Shown: piece after piece, positions 22,280 through 35,019 of the stretch
Layout: every line of letters starts with the position of its first letter
How positions within the stretch are numbered: position 1 is the first letter of the stretch
Source of the DNA: Albifimbria verrucaria
Taxonomy: Eukaryota > Ascomycota > Sordariomycetes > Hypocreales > Stachybotryaceae
Assembly: GCA_020081605.1 (NCBI GenBank)
Contig: JAHREC010000062.1
Location: 2,790,001-2,854,000 of the forward strand
Length of the DNA stretch: 64,000 nt
Direction: 5' to 3'
Translations under genes and position numbers: made by a program
Notes under the pieces: generated by a model
Told to the model about the DNA's origin: nothing
What the model saw: only the letters and a program-made list of their open reading frames with translations
Databases searched by the model: none

Positions 22280-24465
22280 TCATCGCAACATATAGGTTAA
22301 ATCCGGTATGTGTCGTAATATCTCAGCGACAGTTTCCTGGTCGCTTTCATCGCTGCTCTCAGCAGAACTATCCTCCGGGCTATGTGGCTCACGGAAGGTA
22401 ACTGCTTTAGGAGTTGGTGTATCCAACTGAGCGTCCTCTTTATGTTCAGGCTCTTTTGGTACAGCTGCTGTGTTTTCAGCAGTGTCATCTTTAGCCATGT
22501 CAAGGCCGGCGTCTTCGACCAGCATGTCATTAGGGCCACTTTTGAGTTGCGAGAACGAGGCCTCGATCCTAGATCCCATGAATGATGCTTTGAAACCGTC
22601 GCCCAGTGAAGTCGATGGCACCTTTCCTTCATGCAGACGTGACTTCTGATCTGGCTCCCCGAGGAGGTGGTCGTCAAACCCATCATCTTTCGTAGGAGAC
22701 GACACCATCTCGCCCCATTCATCGTCGTTATCATCCTGATCAACATCTTCCTTGAGGGCCTTACTCTTAGCCTCATCATGATAGTCGATTTCATCATCGT
22801 CCTCGTCCTCGTCCTCATCCTCGTCACTCTCATCTTCATCCTCACTTTCGCTATCGTTGCGAGTTTCCACCTTAGGCGGAGGTAATATACGGGGAGCCGC
22901 CTGACCATTTGGTGCTGGTGCAAGCGACTGTGGTCGCGTGCTCTTCTCAACTTCCTCAACTCGTTCCAACGAGGCCCGAGTTGTCGCGGAAGGCGGAAGC
23001 GATGTATGTTTCTGAGCAGCCGCAGGAATTGGTGTTTTGCTCAACCCTGGCGACGCCAGGGGCCGCTTGACCAGCCAAACGCTGCCGCGCTCGGGAGGGC
23101 TCTGCACTCGTGGGCTCCACGGATGATTTTGACACTGTCGAAACATGTCTCGAGTGTGTACTCTTTCGGGCCAGGAGCTCACCTATCCCAACAGTCGGCG
23201 CCTTGGAATCCCAGTTAAACATGCTAGCGCCGCCCAAGCCTCCTCTACGGCCCAGGACGACACGACCGGCAATAGAGTCCTCCTCCATCCAGCGCCTCAC
23301 AATCCTGATGGCTTGACCGCGCACCTCGGATGCTTTCCAAGAAATGGTTGTGTAGTTCTCGTCATCGCCGTGGTTATGTTTCCTGACAGAGCCGTACCGC
23401 GAAATTCGGTACCATGTTTTCCGCTCGGATATTGAAGCAAAAGTGTCATCGATAATGACATCTGGAACAGGCTCCGGTTCGACATATGGTAGCTTGGTTG
23501 AAGGAAACAAGTCATCCAGCTTGCTCATGTCCACCTTGAAGGAAATAGGCGATTGCTTCTCCGGCGAATGCTCAAAGTTCTGCGACACCTCTTCTGTCGC
23601 ATCGTCGCCATCTCCCTCTTCGGCATCTTGCGTTTCTGACAGCTTATTCGAATCCAATGCAGTTCTATAATCTAAATCCACGATGGTCGGAGATTTGATA
23701 GCAGCTTCCAGCTCGTTGATCCCCAAAAGCTCTTTTGTCGCATCATCTGATAGTTCCTCCACTTTCTTCATTCTCGGAGGCGTCTGAAGCCCCGATGGCG
23801 CCGGCGATGCGTTTCTCTTTGATATGCCATCGTACATTTGAACTAATTCCTGTACCTTGGACGTTTGTCGTGTGGCATCTGGTCGACTTTCAACATCAGC
23901 CGCCTGTTCCGCTTGCGCGACTGGTTCGGGCACGGGCTTCTCTTCTTCGAGAGTTGGACTGGGCGACCTTGCTTGTGTAGGCGTATCCTGTCCTTCCACA
24001 GAAATATCTTGTACATCGTCGGTGACCTCCGGCTCCTCCGCGATAGCCGGTTTCGGTTCCGTTGAATCGTCTCGTATCGGTACGTCCAGACTAATCCCCG
24101 AGTCTGACGTCCCTCGTCGTTCTACCTCCTCCACCTCAAGCTTCTCGTTTCGCGACTCGCTTCTCGACACATTTTCGAAGTGAGTTAATTTCCAAGGACC
24201 AGGAGAGACCTGCCGCGACGACGATGCCGTGCTTGCGACAGGCTCCAAACCCGGACTCCTCCGCCAACCCGTACTGATCCTATCCGCCCCGCCTCATTCC
24301 AACCACCCCACGGATCGTTATCTTCCCATGGCAATCGCTCAGACGACGAAGCGGGCCGCTGCTGGCTGTGGTTTTCGAGCGAGAAATGCGCGCTGGGCGG
24401 CGGCGTTGGTAGGTCTAGCTTTGGCGTCGAGTCTGCGGTCCAAGGGAACCCCAGGGATCCTCCAT
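22280..24465 (-). CDS. Conserved fungal acidic, largely disordered protein
   Basis: The start at 24465 reads MEDPWGS, then PWTADSTPKLDLPTPPP once one C is added near 24448; this W-P rich opening looks like a natural N-terminus, followed by PWEDNDPWGGWNE. Long Ser/Glu/Pro-rich disordered regions follow, then one compact conserved block, ERKTWYRISRYGSVRKHNHGDDENY (near 23400) with VRRWMEEDSIAGRVVLG, which may be a small folded domain. The C-terminal third has a poly-acidic run (alternating Asp/Glu, 22795-22860) and ends PDLTYMLR. Frameshifts near 24448, 24285 (G run) and 23055. I recall similar fungal proteins that carry an unlikely 'glucan 1,4-alpha-glucosidase' label; nothing here resembles a glycosidase. 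Function unknown. Confidence 0.75.
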
Positions 24466-25174
24466 ACTGGGCGACGGAGCATGTCGCGCAGTTGGAGATT
24501 TGCTTTGTGAGGTTACCTTGTGCTACAGCAGACCATTGCGCGTATATCGTCCGTCTTCGTGTGCGTTGTCGGAGAGATTGGAAGGGTGGTTGGGAGTCTG
24601 GCTTGAGTGACGCGACCACTATCCACCGTTTAATAGCGGCGGACCTGTAAAAGATAGTTGAATAACAAGCAAGAATCCGCTGCCAAGCACACGGGAACAC
24701 GATTATTCGCTGAAGCAGCCCTCACGTGCATTAACCTCGTCAATCTTCAATTTGAGAAGGTGGAAAAGAAACAAGATGATATGCGGGTCATTCGGCATGT
24801 CCCACCTCCAGTATTGCCCCTGTTCTACCTTACCTTAACTTCATGCATCGCGTCGTCGTTAGCACCAACATCTTACCTGGTCAGCCTGTCCTCCAGCCCG
24901 TCCCTACAGAGTACTTCAGCTTCATTCCTTTGGAAAATGCCAAGCAAATGCACACACGGCTTTGGCATCCTGGCAAACTTGTGTCGTTTCGCAATGTCTC
25001 ATGCTTGCGTCTATATTGTTGTCATAAGCTAGAACCTGCCCCGCCAAAACATGACCTTCTGGACTCGGCCAGAATTATAGCTACAGTAGTTGCACCCAGG
25101 ATCCCTGAAAACACCGTCCCGCGCCCGCTAAAATTAACAATGCAAACAAACCCAGATTACAGTGTCTGCAAGTC
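24466..25174. other. Intergenic region
   Basis: About 710 bases. Promoter of the acidic protein gene at 24466 and 3' flank of the CAF-1 gene. Nothing else recognised on either strand. Confidence 0.5.
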
Positions 25175-27170
25175 TCACAAGTCCATTTCGTGACCTTCCT
25201 TCAGGCTCCATTCCTTTGCGCGACCTGCTCCCGTCCTCTCGGCAACATGCGCGATTGTATTCGTTACTTCAGTTCGTGTAGCCTTGCCCTTCAACTTGTG
25301 GAAGACAAAATCGATAATGCCCATCTTGGACAGTGCCTTGTTGTCCAGAACGGTCTGCTTGAGCTCGTCCATGAGCTCAGCCTTCACGAGCTTTCCAGCC
25401 GGAGCAGTACCTGCGCTTGTAGTATTCGTCAACGCCTCAAAGGCGTTAGTCGGGAGTTGGTGGAGGAGGCATCTTGGAAGCCTTGTCGCTAGATTGGGCT
25501 GCCTTTGGTGCTTTGGCCTTGGCCACCTCCACCTCCCAGTATGCCGTCGCCCAGGGATCTATGCTTGCATTATTTTCGATGCGTTCTGTTTCATTGTTAG
25601 CTTTGCCATCTGTCAACAGTACATTTCAATCCAACTAACCATGCATAAATTCCATCCTGTGCACATAAGCAGCGCTAGCAGGTCCGACTCTGTCTGTATC
25701 CTCAAAGCAAATGCCTGTCGTTTCTGGCTCGATGTTATTCGCGAATATCCGTCTTGTCAGTCCAGCATCTTCCGAGTCGTCGAGGAAACCGTCCATATCA
25801 TCTTCCTCGTCAAGCTCCTCTTCATCGTCGTCCATGTCCACGTCCTCACCATCTTCCTCTTGCCATTCGGCCTCAGAATCGAAATCGTAGTCTAGCGGCA
25901 ATACTCTGTTCACGGATTTGCGTGCTAGGCTTCGCATGTGTTGTCTTCCAAGTGCAAAAGGGTGGTATGTAATTGTTCCGTAATAAGGCGGCCTGACATC
26001 CTGAGAGAAAGAAATTATCTTTACAGGTACTGTTGCGAGCTTTGCTTTGGCTTGTTTAATGATATTGTTCGTCTCATCCGTGCCAGCATTGCCCGAGCCA
26101 GCCGTTTGCTTGTAAATCATTTCCATGATATGTTTCACTGGGTAGTGTTGTCGACCTCGTTTAATGTCTGTAGCTGAAGAACCAAAGAGCTCGCTAGGTT
26201 TGAATGGCACAACGCTGTTAGACTGCTGACTGGCGCCGACCAAGTATGTGTCGAGTGCCTTTGACTTAGCTTCCTTCGTGCCCTCGTCCATTCGAGAACT
26301 TGACGCCATGCGCATGCTGTCTTTGACGAAAAATGGCTTGAACAACTTTTGATATGGGGTAATCGTGGGTTTCGGTGCTGCTGAAGGTGTCGGCTCTTTC
26401 GATGGTGATTCGATCTTGGAGGCTACGTCAACCGGCTTCTTTGGAGTGCCCGGTGCCTTGAAGAAGCTGTTAAGTGTTTTCTGCTGGCGAGCCTTCTTAT
26501 CCTTTTCGTCTTGAAGTCGTTGCTGTTCCTCTTCCTTCTTTCGTCGCTTCTCGTCACGTTGTTCAGCCTTCGCTTTGTCTTCTTCTTCCTTCTTCTTCCG
26601 CTTTTCCTCCCGCTCCTTCAAACGGGCGGCCTTTTCTTCTTCCTGTTTGGCCTTTTCGGCAGCCTTCTCAGCAGCCTTAGCTGAAGCCTTTTCTTCTTTT
26701 TCTTTCTTCTTCTCCAAGATCTCCTTTTCCCGTGCCTCCTTTTCGGCAGCGGTCAGACGCTTACGCTTCGCTGGGGGTTCGCCATGGTAGTGGATTTTGT
26801 AGTGGAGTTATGGGAGGGAGAGTTCTGTGCCTTGGCGTTTAAAGGATTTGGGGAGGCTTTGGTTGGGGTCAAGGGGCAGGAGGAGACGCGAGTCGGCGTG
26901 CTGCTGCCCGCTTCGGTGAGGGTTGGTGATATGGGGAGATGATAAGTTGCTGTCGGTATCGTCGTCCACAATGCCTGTTCTATTAGCCCAGTCCCCTATT
27001 CGCTTTGGGCTGCACTCACAATTCTCAGTGGTAAGCATTAACGCAGGCGGCAGGCTCTTGACATCTGATTGTGCTGGCTTAATTACGTCGCCGGTAAACT
27101 CGTCATGGCTTCGCTTCCTGCTAGCATTCTCTGCCTCCCTTATGTTTGGGGACATCTCAGAAAGAGGCAT
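25175..27170 (-). CDS. RLF2: Chromatin assembly factor 1, large subunit (CAF-1 p150/Rlf2-like)
   Basis: CAF-1 deposits H3-H4 on newly replicated DNA through PCNA. Seen: a disordered N-terminus (start MPLSEMSPNIREAEN at 27170); a long Lys/Glu/Arg-rich helix (the KER region, 26500-26740); a PIP box QKTLNSFF (near 26470) for PCNA binding; a conserved SSRMDEGTKEAKSKALDTYL stretch; the histone-binding acidic region (Asp/Glu runs near 25810-25870); and a C-terminal winged-helix-like part (KALSKMGIIDFVFHKLKG...EWSLKEGHEMDL). Introns at 26975-27019 and near 25585-25637. Frameshifts near 26930 (C run), 26772 (C6 read as C5) and 25435. Length after repair is about 610 residues, usual for fungi. Identification is strong. 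Confidence 0.9.
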
Positions 27171-28422
27171 TGATCGTTCTTCTCAAGCCTCAAGCTCGGA
27201 CTGGGGATCGGCGAGATTGACGGGAACGAATATCCGATGGATAGTGGTAATCGGCGAGCAGGCGAATTATTTGCGAGAAGGAAGCATTGATGAATAAAAC
27301 TTTTCAGGTATCTGAGGATTACGGCAACCAAAACGCAGGTTCCGTCCGTTGAAACACAGGTCGTGAGTCGTTGGTTAGTCGTTGACCTCCGTTCACCTCT
27401 ACGGTGGGTTCGCTATGTTGGAGAAGCAAGGTAATGGGAATTAACAAAGATGAAGACGCGTTGCGCGTTAATTTGGCGCCACCAGCACTTTCCCTTGACG
27501 CGTGCACTGTGGCTGGTGCACGCGCGAACGCTTACTGGCGGTTAATTGTCGGAATTGCTGGGCTACGTCTGTGGCTGTGCTGGGATGAGAACCTTAACGC
27601 ATGCGTCAGGAGTGCCCCGCGCTAAGGCTTTAGTGCCGACCCAGCACTAGTTGGACTTGGCATTTGGTCAGAGCATTGACTATGATGCCATTTTCCTGAC
27701 CATCAAGGGGTCGTCGCATTTGGAACATCCACTTTTACCTTCTTACTTCCGGCGCAGCGGCTAGTCGGCGCTTCCGGATACGAAAAGTCGGTCCTTGTCG
27801 AACAGACCCCTTAAACCTCACCATTGCCTTACTATGCGAGGATAGAAGCCGCGGTTCCTGCGTCGTGAGTGTGTCCGATACGAATAGCTGTCGTGATCGA
27901 CGTTCAAGGGCATGGCAAGGGCCGACACTGATCTTCAGTGCCTTACATCGGTAGCTGAGCGCTGATACGAACGTGTGCCGATCGCTTCACAAAAGGTCCA
28001 AAGTAACGTCATGTGGATAACGCCGAGGCGACAATCGCCCTTCGTTGTATTCATCTGCTCTGTCCCTCTCATGCTGGCTTCCCAGACGGGGTATCACTAA
28101 ACAACAAGCACTTTTCTCATGCCCTCCAGGCGACGACTCCAAAAGTATTAATTCGTAGGCTTGGTTCATCCAGCTCCGCAATGTCCATAACGTAAATCAG
28201 TAATGAAAGTAGGGGGCGGCAATTCTCAGGTTATCCAAACCCTATGATGCCTTCGTGGTTCCATAGTAGTACGCCCTTAACAAATCCTTTAAGCAAAAAA
28301 AAAAAAAAAAAGAAAGAAAGAAACAGAAAATCCCAAGGTATATCCAAGCGAGAGCGACAGTAGGTGCTGATTCCGTAGTGCATTTCTGGAAAAAAGTGTA
28401 CAGGCTCCGGGCTGGGTTTCGC
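27171..28422. other. Intergenic region
   Basis: About 1.25 kb: CAF-1 promoter at the left and 3' flank of the next minus-strand gene at the right. No supported reading frame. An A17 run with GAAA repeats lies at 28295-28324. Confidence 0.5.
28295..28324. repeat. Poly-A tract with GAAA microsatellite
   Basis: Seventeen A residues at 28295-28311, then GAAA units to 28324, just downstream of a minus-strand gene. Given the homopolymer errors elsewhere, the true length is uncertain. Confidence 0.9.
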
Positions 28423-29453
28423 TTAATCGGGATTGGCGATGTAGAGGCGGCCAGAGGTAAGAGTGGCCGTTCGCTCGTCGACGCTGCCCCTCCTTCTAAG
28501 CTCCTCCGGGTTCTTTACACTCTTTTCTCTCGTGAGAGCCGAGTGTTTAAGTGAGTTGCTGGCAAGTCGGGGAGCGTCGCCCAGGTCCGTCACCTGGTCG
28601 GCTCGCTCCGCATCACTGCCGCTGGCGATGCTCTGAGCCCTCGCGCTAGCAGCATCGTCAGCCGAGACTGGAGCAGTAGTCGCGTCGCCCACGAGACTTC
28701 CCGCGCGCTCGGGTGTGTCGCCTGGGCTGTATCGTCTGCCAGTGAGGCTCGTCGGTCCCATGGATGTTCTGTAGGTCAGGCCGCGGCGGCCACTGCCGAC
28801 GCTGCTTCGTCCGCTGCTACCCGTTCTACGGTGATGCAGCTTGGAAGCATCATCCTCATCGCTGCTCTCCGCTTCGACTTCAGTAGCACTGAGACGAAGA
28901 GGCACTCCGCCCACGCCAACGTGGTTCTCGCCAGGAGCGTAGCCGACAACTGGCGTCTTTCCGTGATGTCGAATCTTGGCAGCAACTTTGCCAGTTGCAC
29001 TGATGCCGGTGTTGGTTCGGCCACCACCGCTGCTGACTGAGCCGTACATGCCGTTGTTGCGACCTCCGCCTACCACTTCAAGGTTTGCTCGCATCTTGGC
29101 GGCTCGCTGCTGAGCAGCCGTACGCGGGTCCTCGTATTGCGCGCGGTCGCACCAGACCGTGGCCTTTTGTTTCCTGAGAAGTGCAACATAGCCAGAGGCG
29201 GGGCTACGGTGCCGCCAGATCGGCTGGAGATGGAGCGTCGCAGGTCGCTTGTCGAAGAGGTACGCCAGGCGGCTGGCGGGGATGCTTGAAGCGGTGCTGA
29301 AGGTATTTACCGAGGGGAGCGGCGCGAGTGTTGAGCATGGGCTCCAGGCTGTAGTTGAGAAGGGAACACGTTGGACGACGTGGTCCTGGTTCGTGAATGA
29401 CCGTACATGGCGGTTTGGTCCATGACCGGCGCTCCGCGATGGGGCTCCAGCAT
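28423..29453 (-). CDS. Conserved fungal Ser/Gly-rich protein of unknown function
   Basis: Two blocks look conserved: RPATLHLQPIWRHRSPASGY...KATVWCDRAQ (near 29150-29260) and GKVAAKIRHHGK with GVGGVPLRLSATEVE (near 28870-29000). The remainder is Ser/Gly/Arg-rich and ends SVDERTATLTSGRLYIANPD. The start at 29453 (MLEPHRGAPVMDQTAMYG) is the most upstream reasonable ATG; a second in-frame ATG is at 29423. Frameshifts near 29330 and 29308 separate the N-terminal segment from the rest; alternatively a short intron lies there. I recognise the protein as one found widely in filamentous ascomycetes but know no function. Many Ser-Pro and Arg-x-x-Ser sites suggest phosphorylation. Confidence 0.72.
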
Positions 29454-32400
29454 GATGACTGGTGCGCCGATGAGAGAGAAAGCAGCAGAGAATTGGAGAG
29501 GTTAGAGGTCGGAGGTAGGTCTGGTTATGAGGGGAGAAAGCAGGCGCTGGGCCTTCTTGGCTGAAGAAACACCTCTTTCTGTGGTGGAGCTAACGGATCC
29601 GGCACCAAATCCGCCGCCAATGCCGGATTTGAAGCAAGCTAATGGTGGACGGACCTGAGACTGAAGCCTCAATGAGGTCAGCGACCGAGGGAGGAGTTTC
29701 CGAATACCACGGATAATGTTGTAAAGGGCCCAGGGGTATCCAAGGTTTCCTGGAGGAACAAAAGGTGAAGGGTTTGGGAGAGAGGAAGAAGTGAGGTGAG
29801 GTGAGGAAAGGTAATGGTGATGAGGGTGGGCTGAAGGATGGATGGAGGGGGTGTCTTGGGCGTATGTGTACTGTACTTATGTGGATGGTAGGCTGCCCCG
29901 GTCCGGTGCGAAGCAGGTACTGGGTCCAATGTTTTCTCGCAGTTCCAACAAAAACCAACGTTGCACTGGGATTTGCCTTTCTGGAGCGGGTGGATGCGAC
30001 AGGCGGCGCTGTGCTGTGGGCTGCAACCAGCGAGCGAGTGAGCAGGCAGCCGGCTGAGGTACCTAGCGCGGGCTACAGCACCAAATGACAGTTAAGCCCC
30101 AGGCAGAGGAGGTACCTGCAGCCGCGCGAGTTGGCCTGCCGGCTGGGCTGTTAGGTACTGTCCGTCTGCTGGCTACGGTTCTACGTCCAGGTACCTTAGG
30201 GAGCCACCACGGAGGCAGGTCAAGGTAGGTACATGCCCTGCTGCGGTATGGCCCAGCTGGGCTCAGTGCTTACAGGTACATGGCCTTGTGCATGACCATG
30301 GATGGCATCCATCTGATGCGGCACGGGCTGCTTTAGGCCATTCGCTACTCACTAGCAGCCGGGCTTGTTACGCGCCGCGACCTGAACCTAGACGAGCTGA
30401 CCTGAGAGAAGAGGGGTCCAACAAATCTGATCGTTGCCCATCAGCAACGAGAAAACACCGCCCGGTTCGGAGGAGAGTGGGCTTGTGGCGGGGACCCAAG
30501 CCATCCCAACCCTCTCTAGCACACCACCTAGCCTCATCCCCACCGCCGAGGAGGCCTGCAATGGCCCAAGGTGAAGCAGAGTTTAGACGCCCATCGTTGA
30601 TGTAATTCGCCAAGTCTCGCCTCTGCCGCTCGACCGCCTCGGCGCGATATCCCACTTCTTGGCTCAGGCCTGGGAAGCTCTTTTTCTTGGAGCTCCGAAA
30701 CCCAAATCACGGAAACGAGCAGCATGTACAAAGTAGAGTAGATATGGCCTCCTGCACCGGCAATCGTTGGTTTCCAGCACGGCACACGCTTCAACCCCAG
30801 AGCCAATCTACCGACAATCAGGTTTCCAAGGCTGAGATCCTGCTCAGACACCTGGGCCGGTCAGCGATGATGATGATGCTTGCCGCCAAAAGGGTCCCCA
30901 CCGGGAAGGACGGCCTGTAGCAGGGCGACATGCAACGCCAAGACCCAAATGACCCTCTGGTTCGACCAATGCCATCCCAAGCTCCGGTGTTGCGAGATCG
31001 CGATGTGGTGGGTGGGGAGTCTGTTGGTCACTCGAGACAGGATCTACCGAGCCATAGCACACTCTATTAACACCGTTTTCTATCGACAATGATGATCTCC
31101 TTACTGCGTACCTCGCAAAGAATGATGCAATGATGGCCAGGGCAAGATTCGTTACAGACGACGAGCTCTTTGTCCTGTTTGAGGCGTGTGCGCCCCTACC
31201 ATACAACGGGGAGCCAAGCGCTCACACTTTTGGTCCCTGCGACGGAATAATCTGTGCCGCATGTCTTGCGTGCGTGGGATGCGTGCGTGCTGGGGTCACT
31301 CGCCTGGGTGGTGGCAGCCGATGCACCACTTCACCTCCATCTCACTCATAAGGTGGCTTGTTGAAGTCATTCAGAGCCCGGGAGCAGGGGTCTCACGCAC
31401 GCATGGGCCCCGGACGATGGACTGTAAACACAGCACAGCAACGTGGGTCGGTAAGTCTCCATGGATGGTTCATTGTCGAAAACACGGCTTATTATGGAAC
31501 GATTCCCCATCTGCACCTGTCCGTTATCTCTCGTCTTCCTTCGCTCCACTTGACCATGCCGGATGCCGGGGCCTCATCGGCGAAAGTTACATGGGAGTCT
31601 GGAGCTCAGCCCATGCAGCTTTATGAGGGTGGTATTTTGCAACTGCAACCCGCACCGGGAACCCCCTCAACCATGTGCTCTGCTTAGATTGAAGTAAATT
31701 GACCGCTGCTGCACGTTCGGGTTCCCTGACCTGCATGGTGCCCGCAGGAGGACGCCTAACGCCACCAAAGGTGCCGGCTGTTTTCTCACGATGTTAAGTC
31801 GGTGACGGAAAACAACAGCAACGTGCCTTGTAAACAAAAAGGAACTCGATAGCTCCAACCGGAGTCTTCAAAAGACAAGTATTGGAAATAAACCTTCATT
31901 AGGAAAAATAGATACTGCCCGGTGACATTGTCAGGATCGTCACTCGTCTTTTTCATTTCCTCCACCATGGGTGAGTAGAGCTTTACGTTTTTGGTTATTC
32001 TACCGACCTGACTCCTCTACTTGAGCCTCGCCACGCCACATTCTGCAGTCCAGTTGGTTAATTCGTGAGCTGGCATGCTACTATTTGCCATGCAACCGCT
32101 CTGATGCTACAACAAGGAGCACACTGCTCTGCTTTGCATAATCCTAGTCCCTTCATTCGGCTCTACTACGTACACTTCTGTTCCGAAGCAAGCCTAAATG
32201 CTAGTCTAATCTTCTAGGATCCCTTTAATGTAAGCCCGCACCTTGAAATGTTGAGTAAGGTTGGGTACAAGCTGACGATGCTAACGCTACAAGGCACACC
32301 CGAGTATTCCAGAAACTTTGTTCATGAAGCTCAAACAGACGGTTGACGGACCTAACCACGTTCTGACTACTTCGGCGCTGTAGAGCGACATCCTATTGTG

Positions 32401-35019
32401 TAAGTGCAGGGATTTGCTAAGGGCGACCGAGGGTCTGGGCCACGGTGGAGACCAGCCATCGCGCATCCATCACCTCCATGCTGCAGCCCACCGGCCGTAA
32501 TGGAAAGCTTGTTGGCGTTTGTTGACGGACGGGATTTCGCCCCGGCTGGAACCGCTTAGGCGCAAAAAGCGTCAATTCAGCCGCGGATAATTGACTTGCG
32601 CGTGATCTGTGAGACGAAGGCACTGCTTGGCGTTGGTCCTACATAGTACAAATTGCCAGAACGGGTGAAGGAAGCCCTCACGAGATACCCTTGTCTCTGC
32701 CATGGTATCATCTATCCCCAGCAGATGTTGTGATTATGGTCCGAGGTTTCCATAGATGCTTCCAGTATTCATGCCTCATTGTGGATTGTGCAGTAGCTTC
32801 AATGTGACAGGTATCGCGACCCATCCGAGTGCTTTAAATCCCGCCTCCACAATCACCTCACGATAGATTCATTAGTCGAGAGAGAAACTTGTCGATGCGT
32901 CTAAGTCGCACTCGATCCTGACACCGCATCCGTAGTGGAATCCTGCGGACAACAGACCAAGGCAGTGTCTCTGTACCCCTGATCCGCTTGTTCTTACATG
33001 GCCACATATATGGCAGACAATAAAGCCCCAACCGCTGGTATCGAGTGCGACCGGAGAGTTGGTTCCTGATTCAAACACTCCACCGGTCAACCAATGAGAT
33101 CTAGCCAACCCAGCTCCAGATGCCAGGTCTGTCACTCAAGTTTGTGATAACCCCACCACAGCGGTGTAGATGTGATTCGGCACCCGTGGAACTGCTGGTT
33201 TGAGCTTGCCCCTGTCTGACATGTCCTTGTATTCTCAGACATTGAGGGCCCGTGCCAGCAATGCCTAAGATCCCTATGACGCTGCCATAGCAAATATCCT
33301 AGGCAATATTGAGCCCCAAAGCTTGTTGTAACTCAAGTCTCGGCATTGATTCTGACGTGGTTACATCCGTTCATCCTATAGCTGGGGAAGAAAGCAATAG
33401 TATAAATTTTATTTGACGCAGTAAAAGCCTAGCCAAGGTTGGAAACTTGGTCACGGCCAAAAAGACCGACTAAGCACGGGAGCTAACAGGTAATAGCTTC
33501 GGAGCACATTTGGTGCATGCCGGATAATGCAGCTCCGCGACTCAGGGCACAGGGCTACGCACTCAAGTTTCTACGTGCTTTGGCCAAGGATTTCCCAAGG
33601 ATGCTGTGTGAGGATTTTCAAGGTCTCATGAGTTCCACCGGGGTCAATGCATGGTTCCAGACTGTTCCGTGGACTTGCAATGTCGGAGCATATGGAGCTT
33701 GAAGCAGGGCTAGACTGTGCTTTGCGCCCACAGTTACCGTACACTCCAGAAGCCTGAAAGAATATTTTTTCTTTTACCCACAGGATTTACGGATTCGCAG
33801 GAGTAAAAACCACGTCGTACATATTTTTAGAGTGAAAGAGTGTGGGTATAGAATGCTGAGGACAAAACGTGGTGATGGTTTGCTGGACCACCAAATGAGA
33901 TATTATCATGGTTCGATATCAACTACGTCATCATTCAGAACTTCGCAACGCAGCTACCACCGTTATACTTGGGGCATACGTGCAGTGTAGGGGCATTCGC
34001 TATCGATGAAACATGGCTTGAGATTGAAAAAGATGTCTGATTCCTTTTATTTTAAATTATGGATAATTAAATGGAAGTGCAAAGGCAGAAGGACATGGAG
34101 AATGGATTCTGTTCAAGAGCTTACTATGCACAGCACAATAGAAGGCTGTTCTTGGGGGTTCCCATTGTCTGACAACCTTGGTCTAACTTGATCCAGTGGG
34201 TGATCCAGCCCAACACAGCTCGGTAATTGCTCATGGCTAATACGCCCTTTCGATGCTACACTGGACCGAGCTGGCCCCTGGTTTTAATTTATATTGGTCG
34301 ACGAGGACGACTTACACGGGCAGAAGACATGCTTCCGGAATGGGAAACGACCCACAGTAGGTGTTTATTTACCGTTGGAGGTTCCTGCAAGGAAACAGTT
34401 CCAGCACGTGGCTAGGCTTATCGAATCGATAACGAGTGACGTGCAGAGCCGTTGGGCTGAAGTTTAGTGTACTTGCATCCCCGATGAACCACCGTTTGCG
34501 CTGTCGTACTACTCCAGACTCACGGATGGATCAATTGAGTCATGATCTTGAACTCGATGTCTCTGAAGCAACGACCAGAGACATTCATTCGGGAAGCTCG
34601 TCGAGGCACGTGTGGATTTGCAGCGATATGCTTGGCGGGAGTCGCTAATCTAGATGACTCGGCCCGCTAAGAATTAAGGCCTAGGCCAGGTAGCAGTGAC
34701 CAGCAAAACGATGGGCCTAGAGCCCTTGTTGACGTCAAAAATACCATTGTGAGGGGCCCTGCCTCCCACCGCCTCATTTTGGAAGCTCGAGGTCGGCAAA
34801 TCTGCATCAAAATTCCTCGTGTCTCAGAAACACATGCCAATCACAGCGATCACCGCCGTGGGAAAGAAGCTTGTCCGGAATACACAGGGGACCCCGGAGG
34901 AAGAAAAGAACGGCCTTGGGCAGCTGGGGAGACCCGAGCATCCAACTGGCCTTCCTGATTGATGCTGCAGACCTTTGCATCTCGGTCGTTGGGCCTGCCC
35001 CAGTGCTGGGCCTCGAGCC
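29454..35019. other. Gene-poor region, 5.6 kb
   Basis: No supported gene on either strand. The left part (to about 30.9 kb) is G/C-rich, has several GGTACC-type motifs at 30057-30280 and is probably the promoter and leader of the minus-strand gene ending at 28423. From about 31.7 kb the composition is more AT-rich, and the longest open frames (60-146 codons) overlap one another with no domain. I see no terminal inverted repeats, transposase or reverse-transcriptase motifs, and no tRNA-like B-box. It could be a decayed locus, an ncRNA or an upstream regulatory region of the SPX gene. Confidence 0.5.

Noticed and set aside
29454..35019. Transposon or RIP-degraded repeat
   Set aside because: No terminal repeats, transposase or polymerase motifs seen, and the A+T content is not as extreme as in RIP-affected DNA. 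A RIP index was not computed.
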